A DNA stretch of 38,882 nucleotides, taken from contig NZ_AQXL01000105.1 in assembly GCF_000376225.1 (NCBI RefSeq), positions 1 through 38,882 of the forward strand. Direction: 5' to 3'. A program made the position numbers and the translations under genes. The notes beneath the pieces are model-generated. The model saw nothing but the letters and a program-made list of their open reading frames with translations. It was not told the origin of the DNA and did no database searches. This stretch comes from Effusibacillus pohliae DSM 22757 (lineage in GTDB: Bacteria > Bacillota > Bacilli > Tumebacillales > Effusibacillaceae). Shown piece by piece: positions 33,788-38,882 of this stretch (position 1 is the first letter of the stretch; every line of letters begins with the position of its first letter).

Positions 33788-34927
33788 TTATTTCGGTAAA
33801 GCGTTTCGATTGCCGAAAAGTGCGTTTCCGAAATCTTTTGCTACCTGCTCCTGCAGTCCAGGTAAAACGTGAGAATAAGTGTCGAGGGTGATACTGATCT
33901 TGGAATGTCCAAGACGTTCGGATACAATTTTGGGATGGACTCCTTGCTGAAGCAATAAACTGGCGTGGGTATGACGAAGATCATGAAAACGAATGTAAGG
34001 CAAGTCTGCTTTTTGGATCAGCTTGGTGAAGTGTTCGCGTAAAAGAGACTGTGCGACCACATCACCATTTTTGCGGGCGACCACTAAGTCTTGATCCCTG
34101 TAGGCATCTCCCATCAGTTCCTTTTCTCTGTCCTGATCCTTTTTGTGTTTCAACAAATCCCCTATAACTTCATGAGGCAAGGCGATCATTCGCTTCCCGC
34201 TGTCGGATTTGGGATCCCCAAATTCGATGGTGCCTCTTACTTGGGTGGTGGTTCGTTGTACGAATAAACGCCCGTTTGGCAGATCGATATCACTCCACCG
34301 CAACGCGAGAATCTCACCTTGCCGCATCCCTGTGGTGATGGCCAATAGATACGCAATGTAAAACCGATCGTGACGGGCAACCTCCAGAAATCGTTGAACT
34401 TCCTCCAAGGTCCAAACAGAGAATTTTTTCTGCTCCGGCTTTGGAGCTTTTACCATATCCGCAACATTGCGGGGAAGATATTCCCAACTGACGGCTGTTT
34501 CCAGTGCGTCGTGGATCATGGTATGAATTTGCGACACATACCGGTTGGATAATGGCTTGTCTCCAGATTGCAATTTCGCATAGAATTCCCGTAAGTGCTG
34601 TGGCTTGAGTTTGCCTAACTCAATATGCCCAAGGTGGGGCTTTACATGAAGCCGGATGGTGCGTTCGTAGATTTCGTATGTCCGTAAACGCACACGGCTT
34701 TTTTTATCATCGAGCCACTTGTCCAGGAACGCAGCGAAGGTGTCCTTGGATGGTTCGGTGTAAAGACCTGCATGAACCTCCTGGACTTTGGCGGCCAGAA
34801 ATTTTTCCGCTTCTTTTTTCGTATTGAAGCCGCTGTGCCATTTGTATTTCTTTTTGCCTTTCTCATCGTATCCCAAAAAGAGAACCACGCACCATTTCGA
34901 TCCACGTTTTCGAATATGTCCTCGCAT
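33788..34927 (-). CDS. int: Phage-type tyrosine recombinase (integrase)
   Basis: A 379-residue site-specific recombinase that would integrate and, with an excisionase, excise the element. An N-terminal AP2-like arm-binding domain (about 1-55, GSKWCVVLFLGYDEKGKKKY) is followed by a SAM-like core-binding domain (about 60-160) and the catalytic domain. The active residues are visible: Arg202 (TTGMRQGE), Lys near 240, His315 and Arg318 (HDLRHTH), His341 (LGHS) and nucleophile Tyr351 (DTYSHV). GAGGGG lies 9 bases before ATG 34927. It is the first gene of the element next to groEL and closes the leftward lysogeny cluster. Confidence 0.95.
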   Translation of the reverse strand: MRGHIRKRGSKWCVVLFLGYDEKGKKKYKWHSGFNTKKEAEKFLAAKVQEVHAGLYTEPSKDTFAAFLDKWLDDKKSRVRLRTYEIYERTIRLHVKPHLGHIELGKLKPQHLREFYAKLQSGDKPLSNRYVSQIHTMIHDALETAVSWEYLPRNVADMVKAPKPEQKKFSVWTLEEVQRFLEVARHDRFYIAYLLAITTGMRQGEILALRWSDIDLPNGRLFVQRTTTQVRGTIEFGDPKSDSGKRMIALPHEVIGDLLKHKKDQDREKELMGDAYRDQDLVVARKNGDVVAQSLLREHFTKLIQKADLPYIRFHDLRHTHASLLLQQGVHPKIVSERLGHSKISITLDTYSHVLPGLQEQVAKDFGNALFGNRNALPK

Positions 34928-34939
34928 CCATACATCCCC

Positions 34940-35374
34940 TCACCAGTCATATTGCTTAAATCCTTCGTGATACACCAGTTGGGCCAGCTCCTGCTTTACA
35001 ACACCCGTTAGAACGCCGATTACGGCAAAATCGGTCGGTGCCAGTTCAAGCGGAGGGATCTGGTCGCCGGTGACCCGAAGCGTAACTTCCGAGTTGTAGA
35101 TGTATTCAAGAATCCGGATCGTTACCTCGTCGCCGAAAGTCACCAGGCAGATCTGCGCCTCGGAAGTCGGCCAGCGTTGTTCCCGAAAGATGAGATAGTC
35201 TCCCGGATGAATTCCGAAGCCATCCAGACCTTGGTCAGTGATTTGAACGGCATACCGCCTGTTGAAATCAAAAGTGGAGACTCTCAGAAGCGGGTAATCT
35301 TCCTTTGGCTCCAGGAGAGTCGTTGTAAGCGAGGGCACTTCTCCCACATAAGGGGTTTCGTAATCTTTTCCCAT
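34940..35374 (-). CDS. S24/LexA-fold protein lacking the catalytic dyad
   Basis: A 144-residue protein without a DNA-binding domain. Residues 42-63 (AVQITDQGLDGFGIHPGDYL onward) align without gaps to the LexA/CI C-terminal domain, and DEVTIRIL (82-89) to the strand that carries LexA's catalytic lysine; LAPTDFAVIGVLTGVV matches its last strand. The catalytic serine position is Gly49 and the lysine position is Arg87, so self-cleavage is not expected. GGAGGTG overlaps the immA stop 5 bases upstream. Being downstream of the ImmA protease and repressor, it may be a decoy, sensor or partner in repressor control; this is inference. Confidence 0.72.
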   Translation of the reverse strand: MGKDYETPYVGEVPSLTTTLLEPKEDYPLLRVSTFDFNRRYAVQITDQGLDGFGIHPGDYLIFREQRWPTSEAQICLVTFGDEVTIRILEYIYNSEVTLRVTGDQIPPLELAPTDFAVIGVLTGVVKQELAQLVYHEGFKQYDW

Positions 35375-35379
35375 CTGTT

Positions 35380-36021
35380 TTACACCTCCGCACGTTTTCG
35401 TTGATACACAACCCGCCCTTCGCGAAGGTAGTACTCGATCCGGGGATTCACCGGATGCCGTACGACCTGATCATAGTCCCGTCCGTATTGCGGCAGGGAT
35501 TCCAGAGCGGCCGCAAACTGCCGTTGGGCGGCTAGCATCTGAAGACGCTGCTCCAAGAGTTTCAGCCGGGCATCCATGAAGTAATCCGGGACGTTGAACG
35601 TATCCGCAAAATGGTCAACCAATTGCCCGCGGCTTTCGGCTGTTATCATGTGATCCGCGATCATCGGCGTGGGACACAGCAGATACATGGCGAACCTGTC
35701 CGCTTGCCATTCCTGCCTCGCCTTGAGGTCCGCGTTTATCGCTATTTGGTGTCCAACGTGGAGGAAAACGTGACCGAGTTCATGTGCCAGCTCCACCCGC
35801 TGTTGCGGTTCTGGCAGCCGGTCGTCCACGATAACGGACCACATGCCGCGCAGCTCATAACTGGCAGACGGATGCGGTTTGTAGTGGATCCAGATGTTCG
35901 CTTCCCGGGCCATCCAGTCAAGGTCGATCTCGTCAGGATTGGCAATATGGTGCTTGCGGTAGAAGGCGAGGATCGCGTCCTCAAGCGGAACTGGTTGGTA
36001 GGATTCGAGAAGTTCGAGCAT
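35380..36021 (-). CDS. immA: ImmA/IrrE family metallopeptidase
   Basis: A 213-residue zinc metallopeptidase of the type that cleaves or inactivates the phage/ICE repressor to trigger induction. The zinc motif HELGH is at residues 80-84 (VELAHELGHVFLH) and the third ligand region QEWQADRFAMYLL follows at 103. The C-terminal half is helical (about 125-185) and basic at the end. AAAGGAGG precedes ATG 36021. It belongs to the leftward cluster together with the repressor at 36418-36816, its likely substrate. Confidence 0.9.
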   Translation of the reverse strand: MLELLESYQPVPLEDAILAFYRKHHIANPDEIDLDWMAREANIWIHYKPHPSASYELRGMWSVIVDDRLPEPQQRVELAHELGHVFLHVGHQIAINADLKARQEWQADRFAMYLLCPTPMIADHMITAESRGQLVDHFADTFNVPDYFMDARLKLLEQRLQMLAAQRQFAAALESLPQYGRDYDQVVRHPVNPRIEYYLREGRVVYQRKRAEV

Positions 36022-36061
36022 GATGATGGCCTCCTTTCAGAACATATGTTTGGTTTTGAGA

Positions 36062-36086
36062 CGGAAAAGAAAAGCCCATGTGGGCT
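36062..36086 (-). terminator. Short leftward terminator between the coiled-coil gene and immA
   Basis: AGCCC (36086-36082 on the minus strand), loop ACAT, GGGCT (36077-36073), followed by TTTTCTTTTC. The stem is only 5 bp, so termination is probably partial and could make immA expression lower than that of the repressor. Confidence 0.45.
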
Positions 36087-36101
36087 ATAGAAAGCTGTTA
36101 A

Positions 36102-36413
36102 TTACTTAATGCGTTTGATCTCCCGGATTTCCGTCTCCTGTTCCAGTGAACGAAGCGCCAACGTTTCGAGGATTCTATCCTGCTTCTCTTGACTTTTGGC
36201 CAGGGAAGAGACCGCGTCTTTGATGTCGGATACCTTTTCGTTTGTTGCTTTCACAATACTTATGAGCTGAATCAAAATGTCACCTTGCTGCTTTTGTTCG
36301 GTTTTTATCGTCTCAACCGTCTGTTCAAGTACATGGATTTTCGTTTCCATTCGATCCATACGGGTCTCAAGACCTTCCAGTTTGGAAAGAACCAAATCCA
36401 GTTTGTCGCTCAT
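36102..36413 (-). CDS. Coiled-coil protein of the lysogeny cluster
   Basis: A 103-residue, highly charged protein. Heptad-like repeats run almost from end to end (LDLVLSKLEGLETRMDRMET, then VLEQTVETIKTEQKQQGDIL and onward), so it should form an extended coiled coil. No catalytic or DNA-binding motif is seen. GGAGAG lies about 7 bases before ATG 36413. It starts 4 bases after the repressor stop, so they are cotranscribed, and precedes a weak terminator and immA. Proteins like this are common in phage early regions; function unknown. Confidence 0.75.
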   Translation of the reverse strand: MSDKLDLVLSKLEGLETRMDRMETKIHVLEQTVETIKTEQKQQGDILIQLISIVKATNEKVSDIKDAVSSLAKSQEKQDRILETLALRSLEQETEIREIKRIK

Positions 36414-36417
36414 AAAA

Positions 36418-36816
36418 TCACTCTCCCTGCTTTTGCCCCGGTTTCCGGTTCTTCTCCAGTTCCCAGATCAGCCGCAACCCACGCATCATTTCTTCCTTCT
36501 GCTCCTCGGGCGACTTGTGGAAGTCGTAGAAGAACGCGCTCTCCAGGTTTTCCTTGACCCAATTGAGAAATTCGCGTTCTTCGGGAGAGATATCAGGGAC
36601 TTGTCCCTCTTTTGGTGGTTCGGTGCGGCCTTTGACTAAATAATCAACAGTCACACCAAAGAAGTCGGCAAATTTTTCGATCGTCTCGAGATCAGGTGTT
36701 CTGGTACCATTTTCATAACCAGATATGGTTGATTCGGCTAGACCGAACTTTTTCCCGAACTCTTTCATCGTTAAGTTTTTTTGTTTGCGCAATTGTCGCA
36801 GCCGTTCACCGAACAT
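36418..36816 (-). CDS. CI-type XRE-family repressor of the element
   Basis: A 132-residue repressor. Residues 1-65 are a Cro/CI helix-turn-helix (FGERLRQLRKQKNLTMKEFG, then LAESTISGYENGTRTPDLET as the recognition region). The C-terminal half (75-132) is acidic and helical, typical of ImmR-type repressors that are controlled by an ImmA protease rather than by self-cleavage. I chose ATG 36816 because AGAGGTG lies 6 bases upstream; the frame is open to 36855. TATAAT sits just upstream on this strand, and TTTGCA/TGCAAA operators fill the divergent region. Confidence 0.9.
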   Translation of the reverse strand: MFGERLRQLRKQKNLTMKEFGKKFGLAESTISGYENGTRTPDLETIEKFADFFGVTVDYLVKGRTEPPKEGQVPDISPEEREFLNWVKENLESAFFYDFHKSPEEQKEEMMRGLRLIWELEKNRKPGQKQGE

Positions 36817-36841
36817 AAGAACACCTCTAAGATGATTATAC

Positions 36842-36856
36842 TTTGCAGAATGCAAA
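36842..36856. promoter_or_regulatory. Operator 1 of the lysogeny switch
   Basis: TTTGCA (36842-36847), GAA, TGCAAA (36851-36856): a perfect inverted repeat, just upstream of and touching the repressor's own -10 region. A repressor or Cro binding site is inferred. Confidence 0.6.
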
Positions 36857-36878
36857 TTTGGAACTTTTTATAAAAAAC

Positions 36879-36886
36879 TTTGCAAA
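36879..36886. promoter_or_regulatory. Operator 2 of the lysogeny switch
   Basis: TTTGCAAA is a perfect 8-bp palindrome, a compact version of operator 1, located 6 bases before the rightward TTGACA. A further half site TGCAAA lies at 36940-36945, just upstream of the cro ribosome binding site. Confidence 0.5.
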
Positions 36887-36891
36887 ACGCG

Positions 36892-36920
36892 TTGACACTT
36901 TACATATTGAATAGTAATAT
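36892..36920 (+). promoter_or_regulatory. Rightward early promoter of the element
   Basis: A perfect TTGACA (36892-36897), a 17-base spacer and TAATAT (36915-36920), 42 bases before the Cro-like gene. Confidence 0.7.
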
Positions 36921-36961
36921 TGAGTTACACAATTCATAATGCAAAGAAGGAGGGTGATCTA

Positions 36962-37201
36962 ATGGCTAGTTTGGTGAGACAGGCCAGGTTGGAAGCCGGA
37001 ATGAGTATTGAAGAAGCGGCGAAAAAACTGGGCATTTCAGCTGGATACCTGTCTCAAATCGAGAAAGGGCAGCGTCAAGTCGGTGCAGAGAGGGCAGAAA
37101 AAATCGCCAAGCTATACAAAAAGAAAAAAGAAGAAATTTTTTTGCCAAGTCGCTACGCGATACGAGAAGTTGAAAATGAACATTCAGCTAACACGGCATA
37201 G
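36962..37201 (+). CDS. Cro-like XRE helix-turn-helix protein
   Basis: A 79-residue DNA-binding protein consisting of a helix-turn-helix (RQARLEAGMSIEEAAKKLGI, then SAGYLSQIEKGQRQVGAERA) and a short basic/acidic tail. Its position as the first rightward gene, divergent from the repressor, is that of phage Cro. AAGGAGGG lies about 6 bases before ATG 36962; the frame is open upstream to 36920 but overlaps the promoter. Its stop is joined to the ribosome binding site of the next gene, so the early genes form one operon. Confidence 0.88.
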   Translation: MASLVRQARLEAGMSIEEAAKKLGISAGYLSQIEKGQRQVGAERAEKIAKLYKKKKEEIFLPSRYAIREVENEHSANTA

Positions 37202-37216
37202 GAGGTGGCAAAAGAC

Positions 37217-37513
37217 ATGTCCTTCGAGGAAACCATCCGCCAAATCATACGTGAGGAAATCCGGGCGGCGTTCAAGGAACTTTCTGTTACCAATCACGAT
37301 ACGCGGGACTACTCCCAGTATCCGGCCAGCCTGAAGGTGGAGGACGTAGCCGAGATCATGCGGATCGGCCTCAATAGCGCGTACGAATTGACCCGGCGGC
37401 CCGGATTCCCGGCAATTCGAGATGGTTGGAAAATCCGAATTCCACGGGATGCGTTTTTCCGGTGGTATGAGCAGGAAGCGCTGCGTAACACCGGGGAGGC
37501 GGCCAGTCGATGA
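37217..37513 (+). CDS. Excisionase-like helix-turn-helix protein
   Basis: A 98-residue protein. The N-terminus is an amphipathic helix (FEETIRQIIREEIRAAFKEL); residues about 40-95 match the HTH_17/excisionase fold (KVEDVAEIMRIGLNSAYELT, then PAIRDGWKIRIPRDAFFRWY). Such proteins act as Xis factors or small phage regulators. AGGAGGTG fits ATG 37217; the GTG at 37205 lies inside that site. It is the second gene of the early operon. Whether it is the true Xis or a regulator cannot be told from sequence. Confidence 0.8.
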   Translation: MSFEETIRQIIREEIRAAFKELSVTNHDTRDYSQYPASLKVEDVAEIMRIGLNSAYELTRRPGFPAIRDGWKIRIPRDAFFRWYEQEALRNTGEAASR

Positions 37514-37539
37514 ATCCAAACGCAAGGAGGTGAACCTGT

Positions 37540-37728
37540 GTGACAACTGCTCAGAAGATCTGGTTACTGCCCGAAGATCAGCATAAACGGCTGGTCGAGA
37601 TCGCGGTCGAGCATAGCCGGCTGGCAGCCGAGTTTGGCCGGAGCGATACACCGGAGCAGCGCAAGGCGGAGATCTGGCAGCGCATCGAAGAACTGCGGCG
37701 GGAGCGTGCGGCCATTTTGGGGGAGTGA
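37540..37728 (+). CDS. Small helical element protein
   Basis: A 62-residue, Arg/Glu/Ala-rich protein predicted to be almost wholly helical (KRLVEIAVEHSRLAAEFG, RKAEIWQRIEELRRERAAIL). GTG 37540 has a perfect AAGGAGGTGA upstream. No family recognised. It lies in the early operon between the excisionase-like gene and further small ORFs. Confidence 0.6.
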   Translation: MTTAQKIWLLPEDQHKRLVEIAVEHSRLAAEFGRSDTPEQRKAEIWQRIEELRRERAAILGE

Positions 37729-37776
37729 CAGTCGGCCTGCTTTGATACTGGTGTAAGTTCTTGAGGGGGTGATTTT

Positions 37777-37833
37777 GTGGTACACATCGAGTTTCTTGGT
37801 TACGACAACAAACTGATTGCTGTGAGCAGATAG
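37777..37833 (+). CDS. Very small ORF in the early operon
   Basis: An 18-residue peptide VHIEFLGYDNKLIAVSR preceded by Met from GTG 37777, with GAGGGGGTGA upstream at proper spacing. The amino-acid composition looks natural, but at this length coding status is unproven. Region 37834-38010 contains one further weak candidate, ATG 37876 to TGA 37950 (25 codons), and nothing else I can support. Confidence 0.35.
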   Translation: MVHIEFLGYDNKLIAVSR

Positions 37834-38010
37834 CGTCCGCTGGTGGGGAACCAATCGGCCGCCGGTGGGGAGGTGATGTGGGAGGAAGTTCAGAGGAGCG
37901 TTCTAGTGAGGAGTCTTTATGAGGGGCACAGTCCCATCCTACCATCGTGACCCCGCACAATTCAGTCTGTTTATCGTGAGAAATATGCACACGGAGAGGG
38001 GGGACACAGG

Positions 38011-38298
38011 GTGAGAGGAAAAGAAATCGGCACTTTGCTGCGCATGTGCCGGGAACGAAAGGGGATGAGTCAGGAAGAACTCGCGCGGTACCTCAGAAAA
38101 GACCGGTCTGCGATCTCCCGCATCGAAAACGGCCATGACATCCCTGACATCGATGAAGTCATCTTGTGGGCTGAGGCCACAGATTCGCGAGAATTCATTG
38201 CGTTGATGCTGACCGGCTCGGAAGGCTGGAAGAGGCTCATGCGGTTGGAGATCGTGTTCAAGCAAATGAGCGCCATGCTGGCTGAGATTGGAGCATAA
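38011..38298 (+). CDS. Second XRE-family regulator of the element
   Basis: A 95-residue protein with an N-terminal helix-turn-helix (EIGTLLRMCRERKGMSQEEL, then RKDRSAISRIENGHDIPDID) followed by a helical tail (about 60-95) ending MSAMLAEIGA. The start is GTG 38011 after GGAGAGGGG. It differs clearly from both the repressor and the Cro-like protein, so the element has three XRE regulators. It may control later genes or copy-type decisions; function not known. Confidence 0.8.
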   Translation: MRGKEIGTLLRMCRERKGMSQEELARYLRKDRSAISRIENGHDIPDIDEVILWAEATDSREFIALMLTGSEGWKRLMRLEIVFKQMSAMLAEIGA

Positions 38299-38311
38299 GA
38301 GGGGTGAGAAT

Positions 38312-38440
38312 ATGGTTATCAAACCGGGAATCTGGCTAAGGTTTTCCAAGTTTGAGCGGTTGATGATTCTTCACGCCATCCACTTGGAACAGGCGATGGA
38401 AAGACAAGCCCGGCAAAAAGAAAAAATGACACGTTCGTAA
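38312..38440 (+). CDS. Small basic element protein
   Basis: A 42-residue protein (MVIKPGIWLRFSKFERLMIL start, then a His/Gln/Arg/Lys-rich helix). GGGGTGA lies 6 bases before ATG 38312 and the gene begins 13 bases after the preceding regulator. No family recognised. CACGTT (38430-38435) and AACGTG (38439-38444) form a hairpin across its stop codon. Confidence 0.5.
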   Translation: MVIKPGIWLRFSKFERLMILHAIHLEQAMERQARQKEKMTRS

Positions 38441-38515
38441 CGTGCCAAACAAAAAATATCCTAGTTCGATTCTACTTCGTGATTTCTGAAAACACAAGAG
38501 GGGAGAGGGGACAAC

Positions 38516-38734
38516 ATGCTGCCACAAAGCTACGATGTTTGGAAAACGGCTGCACCGGAGCCGAAAGAACCGGAACCGGTCTGTGAGTGCGATTACTGTG
38601 GCGTTGAATTGTTCGCTGGTGATAAAGCAATTCGTCTCAACCAAACCGTCCATGTTTGCTCCGCCGAATGTTTCCTCGGTCTGGTTGGCGATCAGCACAA
38701 TGCCACCGAAGTCACGCTGCAGGAGGTGTGGTGA
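38516..38734 (+). CDS. Small zinc-finger element protein
   Basis: A 72-residue protein with a Cys-x-Cys-x2-Cys group (CECDYCGVELFAGDKAIRL) and a later CSAEC, the pattern of a treble-clef or ribbon zinc finger. GAGGGGAGAGGGG precedes ATG 38516. The stop TGA overlaps the ATG of the recombinase gene, so they are translationally coupled; it may assist that DNA recombinase, an inference. Confidence 0.65.
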   Translation: MLPQSYDVWKTAAPEPKEPEPVCECDYCGVELFAGDKAIRLNQTVHVCSAECFLGLVGDQHNATEVTLQEVW

Positions 38735-38882
38735 TGGCGAAGCGTAAGGCGGATATCCTCGCCATGACTGCGGAAATGAGCCGGGAGGAGTGGTTGCGTC
38801 AGAGAAGGCGCGGCATCGGGGGTTCCGATGCCGCCGCCATCGCCGGGTTGAGCCGGTACAAATCGCGGATACAGGTCTATCT
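38734..38882 (+). CDS. YqaJ-type viral recombinase/exonuclease, N-terminal part (cut by window edge)
   Basis: The first 49 codons of a gene running off the right edge. Residues 20-49 (EEWLRQRRRGIGGSDAAAIA and onward) are the opening of the YqaJ/lambda exonuclease family, with the GGSD segment of the nuclease core. These 5'-3' exonucleases act with a single-strand annealing protein (RecT/Bet type) in phage recombination. AGGAGGTG precedes ATG 38734. Its presence supports a temperate-phage origin, similar in content to the B. subtilis skin element's yqa region. Confidence 0.85.
   Translation, partial: MAKRKADILAMTAEMSREEWLRQRRRGIGGSDAAAIAGLSRYKSRIQVY

Noticed and set aside
33788-38882. Defence island or novel antiphage system within the element
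   Set aside because: All recognised genes fit a temperate phage lysogeny and early region; no nuclease-sensor or toxin-antitoxin pair is supported in the visible part.

Overview
The window looks like chromosome from a spore-forming, moderately high-GC Bacillales bacterium, most like the Alicyclobacillaceae side of the order. CodY, a CotF-type spore coat protein, a CIRCE-controlled groESL operon, DUF1450 and DUF3055 proteins, strong AGGAGG ribosome binding sites and frequent TTG/GTG starts all point that way. Species cannot be named from sequence alone. No tRNA, rRNA, IS element or CRISPR array was seen.

Positions 1-12,500 hold single housekeeping genes: a small zinc-finger protein, a hotdog thioesterase, an MFS transporter, a CbiX-type chelatase, CodY (TTG start), S-adenosylhomocysteine hydrolase, a class I glutamine-amidotransferase hydrolase, the alternate lipid II flippase Amj, a DUF1450 protein, a DedA remnant, a PfkB sugar kinase, a DUF3055 protein, Tex and a CotF-like coat protein. 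A frameshifted gene relic follows near 12.65-12.87 kb.

Positions 13,000-33,700 keep the backbone known from Bacillus subtilis (thiL-tsaE-tsaB-rimI-tsaD-ydiF-...-tatC-...-groES-groEL) with other genes inserted. TsaE, TsaB and TsaD act together in t6A tRNA modification. Directly downstream of tsaD lies a dense cluster of DnaA boxes (three perfect, several near-perfect in about 210 bp), then a soluble two-PAS histidine kinase and a 700-residue membrane protein with an alkaline-phosphatase-like N-terminus. The ABC-F gene ydiF is on the minus strand and overlaps that membrane-protein gene tail to tail. Next comes a plus-strand run: 5-formyl-THF cyclo-ligase, SDR oxidoreductase, an unknown protein, a molybdopterin-binding protein, MoeA, MobB and TatC. 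This couples molybdenum cofactor synthesis to the Tat export channel used by many molybdoenzymes. A HAD phosphatase and an MFS efflux/ArsR-DUF2087 pair with a palindromic operator come before groESL.

From about 33,735 to the end is the left part of an integrated prophage or similar element, inserted just after the groEL terminator. Leftward genes encode a tyrosine integrase, an S24-fold protein lacking the catalytic Ser/Lys, an ImmA metallopeptidase, a coiled-coil protein and a CI-type repressor. Rightward genes encode a Cro-like protein, an excisionase-like protein, several small proteins, another XRE regulator, a zinc-finger protein and the start of a YqaJ-type recombinase. TTTGCA/TGCAAA sites mark the switch, and TGCAAATC repeats mark the probable attachment region. 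The element's right end is outside the window.
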